Assembly: GCA_022410635.1 (NCBI GenBank)
Contig: JAJVDF010000260.1
Location: 599,428-663,427 of the forward strand
Source: Tretioscincus oriximinensis
Lineage: Eukaryota > Chordata > Lepidosauria > Squamata > Gymnophthalmidae
Reading direction: 5' to 3'
DNA length: 64,000 nt
The position numbers and the translations under genes were made by a program. Each line of letters starts with the position of its first letter. Position 1 is the stretch's first letter. Positions 35,343 to 46,200 of this stretch are shown in pieces. The notes beneath the pieces are model-generated. The model was not told the DNA's origin. It did no database searches and was given only the letters and a program-made list of their open reading frames with translations.

Positions 35343-37770
35343 CCATGTATATAATACAGTATATATTTTAAAAAGCATGTAATATGAAATGTACAACCAT
35401 TAACATTACTACGTTATGTGGACTTAGATTTACCATTTCCAGCTGCTAAAGCAGTTCAGTAATCTTTGGATGAAGTGCTTGGGTGCACCGCCATCCAGTG
35501 GTAGTAAAAAGTGTTTGCCGGTGACTTCTTTAAAGCCCTAATCACACATTTACTTTTAAATCTCCTTCAGTCCTGAGGAATGAACTTCATCCATTTTTTT
35601 TCCTGGACTAGACCAGAATAAAAAAACCCAAAAGCCAGATTAAAGAATGTGAATCTGAAGATTGTTTAAAAGTAAATGTGTGACCAGGGCCTANGTTCCC
35701 AGTTATTGGCTCATACACACCTAATGGCCCTATTTTGCTTGGGTCCACACCTGGCCCATGATTATTGTCATGCTCCTGAAATCTGAATTCAGGCCCTGTC
35801 GACACTGAGCCTTACCCTGGGTTATATAGAGCCAGTCTGGTGCAGTGGTTACAGTGTTGGACTTACACAAAACGATGAGGAAGACGAAGTGGCTAAGCCC
35901 CTTTGAGCCCCTTTNTCACTGGGTGAGGCACCGTGAGCCTGACTTTCTTTGCCCTTTCTCCTCCAGCCTCCTCCGCCGTCTTGGTGTTCATCTTGGGAGC
36001 CTCTCCAAGTTACATGTGTTTTTTTTCTCCCTGGGGCCGTGACAGGTACCGGGCCGTGGCCTCGTGGAGCCGTATCCAAGGAATTGGCATCCCCATGTGG
36101 AAGGCCGTGGAGGTCACCCTCATCTGGGCCGTGGCCGTCATCCTAGCCATCCCTGAAGCCATCGCCTTTGACCTTGAGAGGCTGAATTACCACGAGCAGA
36201 CACACTGGGTCTGCATGCTGGCTGTGAATCAGAAATCCAGCTTCATGAAGGTGCCTGGGGCATACAAACCAAGGAACCCCTTGTCCTCTCCAATCGGGGG
36301 AATTAAGATGGTGATGATTAGTAGTTATACACTTCCCTACACCCAAAGGTCTCAGGGCGTTTGTTTCTTTCTCCACCACAGACCACGCTGTGAAGTAGGC
36401 GGGGCTGAGAGGTCACCCAGCTGGCTTCATGGAGGAGAGGTGGAATCAAACCTGGAATCTACCAGCTTCACTCAACTTAGCTGTTCAGAAGCAAAGAAAT
36501 TTGTATGTAAATTTATAGGTACCACCACAATATGGTGGAGAAGATAGATATACGCCTTCAGGTGAAAAATCTACAAATCTATAATTAGGGGACGGCAATC
36601 GTACAACCAATGAGAGAGCGATGGGCCGCTAAATCCCGCCTCCCTCTCTCATTGGTGAGATGAGGCCCACCAATTTTATCTACTGCCCAACACGGACTAG
36701 GGGGCCTTCCTTGAAGCCGATGGACAGAGGGGTAAGGTCAGACAAAGGGAACCTCTGGGTGAGTCAGAAAGTTGGACTACTGTGGCCCCATTCAGCAGGG
36801 CTCCCGAATGGGGCCTGCCATAGCCTACACTGGCATGTGGATGAGCCACTGGGTGAGACAGAAGGCTGGACTGGATAGGCAATGGTTCCATTCAGCAAGG
36901 CTTTCCTACTGCAACTGTGTGAAAATGGGGGAAATATGACTCGTTCTCCTCTCTTGATATTTTGGGGAAGAAAATATTTTATTTTCTCATGGTCCTTGTT
37001 AACTTCTATATTAAGATTGCCAGGGTGAGACAAAAGGTGGACACACCTGAGAAAGGAGAGAAATGGAGGGAAGATCAAGGGAGGAATATGGCAGCATCTA
37101 AAGACAGGCAGATAATGTTGCTTTCCCATCTGCTCTAGGGGTTAAGAGTTTCAGACTTTTACCTGAAAGGGTCCCAGTTTGATTCTGCCCTTCTCCATGA
37201 AGCCACCTGGGATAGTCACAGTTCTTGGAGCTCTCTCAGCGCCACGTAACTTCCCAGCGTGTCCATTGTGAGGAGAAGGACAGCAGGTTATGGAAGCCAC
37301 CTTGATTCCCTTTGGGTGGAGAAAAGCAAAATGTGAAAAGTAACCCTTCTCCTTCTTTTCTTTCTTTTTTCTCTTCTTTCCTCAATATGTCCAGAACTTG
37401 GGTAGCATCCCCTGCCTTCTTTTCTCACATTCTGCCAGCCTTTAAGAGCAAAGAAGCTTTTCTAATCTCTCTGCTTCTCCCTGCAGTTCTACAAAGATGT
37501 GAAAGACTGGTGGCTTTTTGGCTTCTACTTCTGCCTGCCCTTGGCCTGCACCGGCGTCTTCTATTCCCTCATGTCGTGCGAGATGCTGAGCAAGAGGAAC
37601 GGCATGAGGATTGCACTCAATGACCACATGAAAAGGGTGAGGCTACGGGGGGAACCACATGCGCACCCACAGACGATGCCAGGGGAGCAGATTCCCCTCT
37701 GAGAACAGCCTGGGGGATGCAGCTTGTTTGTCTGTCTGCCTGTCTACAGTATCTCTCCTTCTCTACAGTA

Positions 37771-37814
<44 letters not shown>

Positions 37815-40036
37815 AAACTCTCTAATCGATCTAGTATGATCTCAGGTGGATTACAATCCTAAAAATGGAACACAACACCCACAGAGCAGAGGACAGTCAG
37901 TAAAAGAACAGTAGGGATCCTATCNAGCCTGAGCTTTATTCTGGGTTATATCTTAAAATAGGAGCCTACCATCCACATGCTAGTGTAGTCTATCGCAGGC
38001 TTAAAATGGGGCCTGCCATAGCCTACTCTGGCTTGTGGATGAGCCAGGTTCTGTCCCAAGATATAGTCCAGAACAAGGCTCTATGTGGACAGGGCCAGGG
38101 AACTATTTCCTCCACCTAAGATCATTCCATTTTAGGGCCCACCACTGAAAAGATAACAAGTCAAGTACAGTATAATGAATGTTACTGAGGTTTCCTGAGG
38201 GAAGGAAGTGTAAAGTAAACAAGACCCCTGCAATGTTAAGACGCAGAAAAGTGGAGGGGAAAGAACGAAAAGTGCAATGGAAAAGGAAAAGACTTCGACT
38301 ACTGCAACAGGGAGAAATACAGCTAATAGGCTGTTTTTGCTTGCGCTGTGCGTTATTATTTCAATCCCCACTCCTGTGTTCCTCTTTTCTTACATCTTCA
38401 CCCCTTAACTCCAAAGTTGGGTTCATTTCAGCGCCGTGAAGTGGCCAAGACGGTGTTCTGCCTTGTGGTCATCTTTGCCCTTTGCTGGCTCCCTCTTCAC
38501 CTCAGCAGGATCCTTAAGAAGACGATCTACAATGCACAGGACCCTTACAGATGCGAGCTGCTGAGGTAAGGGCAGGATCAAAACCTGGGCATTTGCTTTC
38601 TAGTGCTGGGGCCTCATCCAGGCAGGGATTACGTTCCCCCAGGACAGCAAGGAGGCTGCCACAGAAACTGATGTCAATCCCAGCAGGGGCCTTCCATAGT
38701 CTACACTAGCGTGTGGCTGGAAGGTCCTAAGAGGAGCCCTGCTGAATGGGCCAGAGTCCATCTCGTCCTGCCTTCTCAGTGGCCCACCAATTTCCTCTGG
38801 GCACCTCAAGCAGAAGGAGGCAAAACCCTGGTCCTAGTGTTGGGTGAATAGGGGCTGGAGCCCATCCAGTCCAGCCTTCTGTCTCACATAGAGATCCTAG
38901 AACAGAAGTCTAGAACAGAAAAAGCCAAAATCACCAGTTATCGGCTCACTGCAAATGGTATTTCAGGAGTCCTGCCTGTTCCTCCATNCTGGAGGCAGCG
39001 CTAAATGACCCACCCTAGTAGCTATCTATGCCCTTGGTGTCCATAAACTTGCCTAATCCTGTCAAATNAAATTTTTGCATCTGCTTTGCTAGCTGGTGGA
39101 CATGGCCAATGTTGGGCCCCTGGTTGAGGTTGATACCCACGCTAACCAACTCCCGTAGCTTGTCAGAATAATATTCAGTGGAAAGAGTGGGGCAATCATG
39201 CAAAGGGAAAGCAGGTTCATTTTATCACCGTAAAATGTGGCCACCTCGTATAATAAGCAGCCCGAAGATAAAAGATCAGGTTTAAAATTAGGGTGACATT
39301 TGGTTTCCCCGGAAGAGCACTGAAACCCACCTTCCGGGGACCAGGAAGCGACCCGTGTGCATGGCCACATCTGAAGTGGGAAAGCCATGCCCTCGTGCAA
39401 GAGCCAATGTGTTGCCATGTCCGGGCATTTCAAGGGCATTTCAGGCATCCGTCAGGTGCTTTCCTCANGCAGTTGACCAAGCACTCAGGATTTTAAGCAA
39501 GAATCCCACAGGTGTNATTCCTGGGCAACGTTGGTGAAGTCCCAGGAGCTGCGATAATTGTGGCCGAGTCACAGGCAGCCCCAAAGATCCCAAGCGACCC
39601 TTTTTCACTGTCGATTTTTGGATCCCTTCCCAGCTTCCTCCTNGTCATGGACTACTTTGGGATCAACATGGCCTCCCTCAACTCCTGCATCAACCCCGTG
39701 GCCCTCTACTTCGTCAGCCGGAAATTTAAGAACTGCTTTCAGGTAGGGGAGGGGCTGGAGGCTGGGCCTGCAGATGCGTGGAGGGGGGCACCGGTTGCCA
39801 TAGTAGCAGGGAGGCGTTGTGGGAGGTGNTGTGGGGTTTCCAGAAACTCCTCATGGACCCTCTTGTCCTGTTTTTCCCTCTTTCTTTCTCAGTCTTGCCT
39901 TTGCTGNTGGTGCCAGAGGCCAGCGCTTGGTATCATTCCAACGGATGACAAAGGCTCCGTTGGGAAGTGGAAAGCTAACGGTCAGGAACTGGGCCTGGAN
40001 CGGAGCAGCTCCCACCTGAAATACAGCTCTTCTTAA
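31335..40036 (+). CDS. EDNRB2: Endothelin receptor type B2 (seven coding exons, complete)
   Basis: Class A GPCR for endothelins, acting at the plasma membrane; in birds EDNRB2 guides melanoblast migration and pigmentation. Coding exons are 31335-31784, 34027-34139, 36046-36250, 37487-37636, 38432-38565, 39634-39742 and 39893-40036. All junctions are GT-AG with consistent phase and join to 434 residues, the usual family length. Visible parts: signal peptide (about 1-24), glycosylation sequon NQS at 58-60, TM1 about 91-116, TM2 127-149, the TM3/ECL2 disulfide pair C163 and C244, [10 protein letters not shown] at 186-195, TM4 about 209-229, TM5 264-286, CWLP at 324-327 in TM6, NPVALY at 371-376 in TM7, and a palmitoylation-type cysteine cluster at 389-394. 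I chose the ATG at 31335 because it begins the signal peptide; an in-frame ATG at 31269 adds 22 unlikely residues. The B2 rather than B1 identity rests on the VAMP7 neighbour; EDNRB1 is the alternative. Confidence 0.92.
31925..32185 (+). mobile_element. CR1 3' fragment in EDNRB2 intron 1
   Basis: GATTTAGATTAGAGATCAGG, GGTGATAAACCAATGGAAC, GACCCCATGACCCTGGAGG and GATTCTATGATTC tail. Confidence 0.85.
32520..32905 (+). mobile_element. Three pieces of the GTTAGTCTCxAAGG interspersed element in EDNRB2 intron 1
   Basis: Successive copies of CTCCTGCTACCTCCCTTT and CTTGTTAGTCTC units separated by CATCCATCCATC and CAGACAGACAG simple repeats. Confidence 0.5.
33470..33990 (-). mobile_element. CR1 fragment in EDNRB2 intron 1
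   Basis: Read in reverse it gives the ORF2 C-terminus ([19 protein letters not shown] type), ending about 35 bases before exon 2. Confidence 0.7.
34027..34139 (+). CDS. EDNRB2: EDNRB2 coding exon 2 (residues 151-188)
   Basis: Starts after TTCCAG with LLAEDWPFG and runs through TM3 to SIDR, splitting the Arg codon AG|G before a GTAAGA donor. It contains C163 of the conserved disulfide. Confidence 0.93.
34866..35343. repeat. Long trinucleotide microsatellite (ATT/ATC/ACT) with 180-bp internal duplication
   Basis: About 480 bp of ATT, ATC, ACT and CTC triplets in EDNRB2 intron 2. The interrupted pattern ATCATTGCTATCATTATTAT at 34,951 recurs at 35,131, including the following CTCCTC block. Confidence 0.98.
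36046..36250 (+). CDS. EDNRB2: EDNRB2 coding exon 3 (residues 188-256)
   Basis: Begins after GACAG with the last base of the DRY arginine codon and covers [11 protein letters not shown]4 and ECL2 (C244), ending SSFMK. The donor GTGCCT is a weak match to consensus, but the phase and the alignment with other endothelin receptors fix the boundary. Confidence 0.92.
36340..36460 (-). mobile_element. SINE fragment in EDNRB2 intron 3
   Basis: CTGTGAAGTAGGCGGGGCTGAG and CAGCTGGCTTCATGGAGGAG match the reversed Sauria-type SINE body. Confidence 0.55.
37135..37335 (+). mobile_element. Sauria-type SINE in EDNRB2 intron 3
   Basis: GGTCCCAGTTTGATTCTGCC, TCCATGAAGCCACCTGG, CACAGTTCTTGGAGCTCTCTC and the TTCCCTTTGGGTGGAGAAAAG tail in order. 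Confidence 0.75.
37487..37636 (+). CDS. EDNRB2: EDNRB2 coding exon 4 (residues 257-306)
   Basis: Fifty codons from FYKDVKDWW through TM5 and the start of intracellular loop 3, ending NDHMKR before GTGAGG. The acceptor is CTGCAG with a good pyrimidine tract. Confidence 0.93.
37770..37813. repeat. (TGTC)n microsatellite in EDNRB2 intron 4
   Basis: Eleven uninterrupted TGTC units. Confidence 0.97.
37926..38095. repeat. 42-bp module with its flanking arms, EDNRB2 intron 4
   Basis: GCTTTATTCTGGGTTATATC, CCATCCACATGCTAGTGTAG, GCCTGCCATAGCCTACTCTGG and AGAACAAGGCTCTATGTGG: an inverted arrangement that ends in matching arms. Confidence 0.6.
38432..38565 (+). CDS. EDNRB2: EDNRB2 coding exon 5 (residues 307-351)
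   Basis: [10 protein letters not shown] through TM6 (CWLP) into ECL3, ending CELL plus the first two bases of a split Ser codon before GTAAGG. Confidence 0.93.
39634..39742 (+). CDS. EDNRB2: EDNRB2 coding exon 6 (residues 351-387)
   Basis: TM7 exon containing the NPxxY motif and the start of helix 8, ending FKNCFQ before GTAGGG. One N at 39643 leaves a leucine or valine type codon unresolved but does not break the frame. Confidence 0.92.
39893..40036 (+). CDS. EDNRB2: EDNRB2 coding exon 7 (residues 388-434, stop)
   Basis: Cytoplasmic tail exon: cysteine cluster SCLCxWC, a serine-rich end, and TAA at 40034-40036. It contains two N bases; one (TGN, 39907) sits in a codon that is Cys in relatives, so it is assumed to be TGC or TGT and not a stop. 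Confidence 0.9.
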   Translation, partial: SCLCXWCQRPALGIIPTDDKGSVGKWKANGQELGLXRSSSHLKYSSS

Positions 40037-41035
40037 GGCACGCGGAGGAGCAAGAGGAGGCGAGATCCCTGAGCTGTAGGCGTGACCATCCAGGCTTTAC
40101 TGGGCTCGTTGGGCTTCATTACTTTACTGCCCCAACCTGAATATTTCCCCTCCTACCAAGCCAGGCATCTCAGGAGATTGGTGAGGTCGGAGAGGGCCAA
40201 AGAGCTCTCCGAGCTACACCTCACTGGTCTGGGACCTCCTGTATCTTCTAGACTCAATGCCAGTTATATGCAGATATTCAGTAGTAGCTGAAGGGGATGC
40301 AACTTATAGCTTCCAGCCACAGATCTGCAAGTAGAGATGTAGCCCAAGTCTCCCTGTGCCAAGCACCAGCATCTGGTCACCACTCAGTTCTTTTCTTTCC
40401 TTATGAAAGCAGAGAATGAGGCAACCAGAAGTTCAGCNTTAGTGTTGGGTGTAAGCCAGAAAGGAACATGAGCACACAGGGCTTAGTTTGGGCATCCATT
40501 GGCAAAGGGTAATTACTCCCTAGAGTAATAATATAATTAATGCCAGCAGGTTTAAAAATAACAACAAATACATAATTAAGTTATTCCCCAAAAGTGTCTG
40601 CCAAAAGTTATGGATTCAAGAAGTGAGCAGGGGACAAAAGAGAACCTTCTTGGGTCATGAGATGCCTTCGGGGCATTTCTTTTATTTCCTTTCCTATTCG
40701 TGCAACAGAAAATTATAAGGATACATCCGAACAGATTTGTAAGCTGTTTGTCAATTTATTAAATTTATACCCCACATTTCAACTGACCAAAAGCTCCAAA
40801 ATGAGCTGAAAATTCAAATCTATATGTGGTATGGAAAAAATTCCGCCCCTGTTGGCCTCCTCTTCCTGTGACAGCCTGTTCCACTGGTTCATTCTATCCT
40901 ATTTAAACATTATCCAGATATAGCCTGTTGTAATCTTTGATCAACAGTCACAGTCTGAGGCTTCTGAGGGTGGCTCTCTAACAGAATACGATATGGTCTG
41001 TAGACGAATCAATAAAGACCTGATCTATTCTATTA
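40037..41035 (+). other. EDNRB2: EDNRB2 3' untranslated region (probable)
   Basis: Non-coding sequence downstream of the stop codon with an AATAAA at 41011-41016, the first canonical polyadenylation signal after the stop. The exact cleavage site is inferred. Confidence 0.55.
41011..41016 (+). terminator. EDNRB2: Polyadenylation signal AATAAA for EDNRB2
   Basis: Canonical hexamer about 975 bases after the EDNRB2 stop codon. Confidence 0.55.
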
Positions 41036-41807
41036 GAATACGGAAATTTCCACTTTTCTCTTCATCAGGTCTTTCTTCATGCTCCCCCAAACCAGGCAAT
41101 TTCTAGGTGCTTTTATCCACTAGTAAGGACCCAGTGTACAGCCNTCTTCCTTTCCCTCTTTACAACAGAAGACTGGAAAGTTTTCCTCGACTGTGTTGGG
41201 ACCAGGAAAATAAAAGCTTTGGGGAATTTTTCTCCAACTGTCAGATTCCATGAATATTCCTTGACAATTGCTGCNGAGAATTTTTTGAAAGTATGTGAAG
41301 AAAAATGGTAGTACAAGATCCTTAGCTTCAATGCATTTTGTATAAAAATAAGTTCAATTCCANAATACAAAAATAAACTGTCTTGTTTTAAAACAAAAGG
41401 GTATGAATTGCACTGGCACACACCAGAAACACACACGCACAGGTAGTGTGCAGGGAGGGGTGGTCAAGGTTCCGTCTTTAAACTTTCTTCCAGCTGCTTA
41501 CCAACGTGACAAATGCTTTTCAAAAAGAAAAAAAAATCAGTATACCAAGGGATGAAGGAAGTGTATGAAAACAAAAAATTCCAAAATAAATCGAACTGAA
41601 TTATTTTAAAATCCTGGCCTATGAATTGTGCTGGCCCGCGCCAGAAAAGGGTANACACATCAATGATGAAAGAATCCCAAAACTATTATGTACAATGATA
41701 TCCATGAGAGTCCCTTGCTCCGTAGTTACTCCATGTTTACATCCTGCTGGGCTTTGTAGGTTTCCACACTTTCCTGGAACAGAGCAGAAACAGTCTTCAG
41801 GTGACCA

Positions 41808-42115
41808 TATAGAATCCTAGAGCTGGATGGTACCTCCAGGGTCCTGGGGTCCAATGCAGGATTCACTGAACCGCCCCATACAAGTTGTTTTTCCTGATAT
41901 CTAATCTAAATCCACTTCCTTGCAGCTTGATCCCATTGTTTCTAGTCCTTCCATCTGCCACTGAGAACACAGTTGACCGCTCTGCTCTGTGAAGCCCTTT
42001 AGATATTCGTAGACAGCTATCAGGTCTCCTCGAAGTCTTCTCTTTTGCAGACTAAAGATCCCAAGAACCTTTTAACTCTTCCTCATAGGACCTCATGGTT
42101 TCCTGACCACTCACC
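41808..42115 (-). mobile_element. CR1 3' fragment
   Basis: Reverse reading contains CAGAGCAGAGCGGTCAACTG and TAGATTTAGATTAGATATCAG-type phrases and a terminal GATTCTATATGG near 41,810. Confidence 0.8.
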
Positions 42116-42128
42116 ATCCTTAGAAGCA

Positions 42129-42427
42129 GGCACAAATGGCGCAGTCGCTAAGGANACGGTCTTTCACCTGAGAGATGGGGTTTCGAGGCCCTGTGGCGGA
42201 CATGGGGAGGGGTGAGCACCTTCTACCAGCCTGTAGCTCTAACTAACCCAGCTACTTGTAAGCAAGAATTTCAAGAAATTGCAATTGTCTGCAACTAATT
42301 AAATGGGAACCACCATAGCCTGATGGGGAAGATAGAATGTTAGGCTTCGGGCAAAAAATACCCTTGTAAGCCGTTTTGAGTCCCTTTGGGTGAGAAAAGC
42401 AGGCTATAAAAACCCAGTTCTTTTTGT
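42129..42427 (+). mobile_element. tRNA-derived SINE (GGCACGGATAGCTCAG family)
   Basis: Full-length orientation: head GGCACAAATGGCGCAGTCGC, GGGTTTCGAGGCCC B box, GGGAACCACCATAGCCTGATGG, and the tail AGCAGGCTATAAAAACCCAG. Confidence 0.82.
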
Positions 42428-42926
42428 AACTCTCCTTTGAACTTGCGCTTGAAGTAAGTTGAGTTTACTTCATGTGATTGAGATTCTATGCTCCTCTTAA
42501 CATACCCCAGGATTGTGTTTCCCTTTTTTTCAGCTGCTTCACACTGTTGGCTCATTGCTACTTAGAGATTGACTCTGAGAGAAAAGCTCTTTGGTGTCCT
42601 CCTCTTGAAGCAGGCCTTCTTCCTGGCCCTGAAGGCTATGCAAATGTTTTTGGCAAGAGAATGGGGCAGAATGAGAGTATGAAACCGAAAGAGAAAAGCA
42701 GTGCCTCACCCAGTCTGCTGTCTCAGCCAGCTATTCAACCGTGGGGAGCTAAGGCCTGTGCAGCCAGGTGCTGGAGATCTTCAACCTGCCTCAGCTCAGC
42801 CATGAGAACCATAGGGGCCTCCAAACTTTCTTGAGTTGCAGCAACCTTGACGAAGGGGCAATTTCCAGAACACCGGAAGTACCATACCAGCATTCTGCCT
42901 CCTGCAACCCCAAAGAGGCCACTGCT

Positions 42927-42932
42927 TTTATT
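42927..42932 (-). terminator. Polyadenylation signal AATAAA for the POLR1D-like gene (candidate)
   Basis: Reads TTTATT on the plus strand, about 204 bases beyond the proposed stop codon of the minus-strand gene. Confidence 0.4.
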
Positions 42933-43135
42933 TTCGGGGAATTTGGAGCAGACATTCAACACGGTTGCAAACAGCCATAAGGACCAACAGCTGAACATTA
43001 TGCAACAAAAACAAGAGATTGTGCAGTTGTGTGTGTAAGCACTGCTCAAAGCACCCCCCACAAAGATGCCTGGAAGACAGGCGTCTCCTTTGTGCTCCTG
43101 GGAGGCCTGGAGACAGGTGGACTGAGCACCAAGGT

Positions 43136-43216
43136 TCAGAGGCTGCATTTTAGGATTGCCTTGAAGTTCCTATTGCCTTTCGTCAACTCTTCTAACTTCT
43201 TCACCAATTCATTTGT
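43136..43216 (-). CDS. Probable POLR1D-like last exon (26 residues and stop)
   Basis: Follows a modest acceptor GGCTAG. The phase-0 reading starts [15 protein letters not shown] and stops at TGA (43138-43136). Support: correct phase, a charged C-terminal composition as in the family, and AATAAA at 42932-42927 downstream. The residues do not match the human tail clearly, so it is tentative. Confidence 0.5.
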   Translation of the reverse strand, partial: TNELVKKLEELTKGNRNFKAILKCSL

Positions 43217-46200
43217 CTAGCCTGTTTTGTAGCCAAAGGGCTTAGGGTGGGGACCAAGAATAAAAGCAGAGCACAAAACCAAACCTATTAAAATCAACAA
43301 TGGGGTCTGGATGTAGGGAGGGGAAGAGGTTTCTTCAGCCAAAGGAATGAAACACCTCAGCAGCCCCATGACAAGCAGCCAGGTCTAGGGATAGAACTGG
43401 ACTTCCCACGTCACGTCCATTCATTTTTCTCATGGCTTTTTTAAATTAACATTTTTTGTTACTGTGTGTGAGAAAATGCTGAAAGTTTAAATGTATGGAA
43501 TGCACTAGACTAGAGCCACATTGGTTTTAACTTTGCTAAACATACTGTTTTTTATGCAAACGGAAGCATTTGTGAGTGAGGATGCTTCTGACAAAAGTAA
43601 TCTTTACATCGGCTGAAAGCGGCAAGGGAAAAGTGGGTATGTTGCTTCTGAAAGCAACTGAAACGTATGAAAAGAACCTTCAGATTTAAGATCAGACTCA
43701 GCTTTGAGACTCAAGTATCTACACAGTCAAATACTTCTCCACTGAAATGTTACTTAGAAACCTATTACTGTTTTGTCTTGTAAAGCTTTTAATAAACTGA
43801 TGGGAGGGAGGCAGCCAAGTCCCTGCAAAGCTCGGCTCGCTTTCCCGTTGGCCTGCTTGGGATGGCTGAAACAGGTTCACCAATGATGGAGGAGGAGAAC
43901 TGGGTTTTTATACGCTGCTTTTCTCACCCAAAGCGACTCAAAGTGTCTTACAAGCTTATTTTTTTTTGCCCAAAGGCTCACAATGCATCTTCCCCACCAC
44001 GCTGTGATGGTGCCCATTTATCTAATTGCAATCTTTTGTTTTCAAACAGCTGGGTTGGCTAGCGCAGAGGCCAGTAGAGGGTGCTCACCCCTCTCCACAG
44101 CCAACACAGGGTTTCAAACTCGGTATCTCTGCTGAAACCCCCGGGCTCTAAACTGCTGTGCCTCTTTGTAGCTACAACTGTGCAAGACTCAGCCGCTCTG
44201 GAGTGAGCTGCAAAACGGACAAACATGAATAAAACTAGCACTAGATTAGCATGAGTTCCTTTCTTTCTTTCTTTAACTAGTGTCAGTGCTCCAATGATAC
44301 CAAACATGTTCTGGAATGCTGAATTAAACTAGCACTAGATTAGCATGAGTTCCTCATTTATTTATTTTTATTTATATTTATACTAGAGTCAGTGCTCCAA
44401 TGATACCAAACCTGCTCTTCAAGGCAACAATCCATTCATTCTAACCTACCTCAAATTTGTTCAACACGTGCTGACAGACAGACAGCAGCTCCTCCAGTCC
44501 ACTCTGGAACTTTCCTACCGCAGGAATGCCTCCTGCAGGGAAAGAGAATTATTCAAAATGAAGCGTGCAAGACCTTTAGCTCAATGGCACAGCATCGTTC
44601 TCGCATGCAATAGATCCCAGCTGATCTCCATACATTTAATTTCGAAAAACGTAATTCCATATTAAAACCTTTAACTGACATGGGTTGAAGTTCTAAACAA
44701 GACATTACAAAAGCAACAGGAAGTACAAATGTCTTTTCTGTCTCACATCTGCTATAGGCTGAGCTAACAGGCGGATGTCAAGTTCCTGTTTCAAAGTACA
44801 CGTGAAATCTCATTCTAAAGAACCCAGATATAACAAAATTCATGGTACACGAGGAGCCCTGCTGAATGGGGCCGTGTAGTCCAACCCTCTTGTCTCATCC
44901 AGTGACCCACCAATTCCCCTGGGCATTCAACCAGAAGAAAGAAAATTTTCATCTGTTCTTGACTTCCTGCAAATTTGAACGTCCCGGGAGAAACACCTGT
45001 AAGTGTAGTGTTGGTTACAATGGGTTTCATTACAATTTCATTATAACAAACAAACTCACTCAACCCCATAGCGTTCATTATAATGTGGTTTTTCCTGTAT
45101 TTCCCAGAAAAGGCCTCAGTGCAAGAGTCTAGGTTACAGATAATTTTCATGAATTACCTCTAGTTTGAATGCGGAAGTTGATTTTGCTTTCGGAAGGGTG
45201 AGTGATACTGTAACCACAGAATTCTACTTCGGGGCTACAGAGAAACAAAACAAGCCTGTCAGTGGGGAAGAAAGCCCAACATGCATTTTTACTTGAAAAG
45301 TTTGATCTCTTACTTAAGATAGGGAATCAAACCTACTCTTTCATGATCATATATCGAAGAGAATTTCCAAGGGTATGATCTTCATTGTGGAGGACAAAGG
45401 TGATGCACCTCTTATCTGGTCCATCAGTCCGAACCTGCAGGACAGGGATAGGGGCAGAAAACAGAGTCAGTGGACGAACAAGTAACAGCAGGCCTCTATA
45501 ACTTTGTCAACTTATGTAGAATCATAGAATCATAGAGTTGGAAGGGACCTCCAGGGTCATCGGGTCCAACCCCCTGCTCGATGCTGGATTCATTAAACCA
45601 TCCCAGACAGATGACTGTCCAGTCTCTGTTTGAAGACTTCCAGGGAAGGCGAACTCACCACCCCCTGTGGCAAACTGTTCCACTGGTTTATCACCCTGAC
45701 TGTTAGGAAGTTTTTTCTGGTATCTAATCTAAATCTACTCCCTTGCAGTTTCATTCCATTGTTTCTAGTCCTTCCATGTGCTAATGAGAACAAGGCTGAT
45801 CCCTCTGCTCTGTGACAGCCCTTCAGATATTTGTAGACAGATATCAGGTCTCCTCTCAGTCTTCTCTTTTGCAGACTAAACATCCCCAGATCCTTTAACC
45901 GTTCCTCATAGGACATGGTTTCCAGACCACTCACCATCCCTGTAACTCTGGATGTACATTGAATCCAGCACTCAACTGCCACTTCTTGTTGCTGGGTATT
46001 TGGTGATTTCTGCACTGATCCTTATTTTGGTTTATGTCTTGGAATATGTGTCTGCTACCTGCATGTCAATGTAGCTGATGGCAAGCACTACATGCAGAAA
46101 GGGGCCGAGTCTTCTCCAACTCTTGTATGTCCACTTTGCAAGGTATATCTTCCAAGATATATCCCAAAATATGCCTCAGTGCAGAAAGGGGGATGGAATC

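Noticed and set aside
34734..35396. Long ORFs in several frames on both strands (poly-Ile, poly-Asn, poly-Ser, poly-Tyr, poly-Leu)
   Set aside because: They are translations of a trinucleotide microsatellite inside an EDNRB2 intron.
39089..39448. 119-codon minus-strand ORF in EDNRB2 intron 5 with a faint receptor-like hydrophobic stretch ([18 protein letters not shown])
   Set aside because: Too short, no flanking conserved blocks, and it lies inside an intron. An olfactory-receptor relic is possible but not supportable.
42735..43148. 137-codon minus-strand ORF
   Set aside because: Overlaps the proposed last exon and 3' UTR of the POLR1D-like gene in another frame; no family resemblance.
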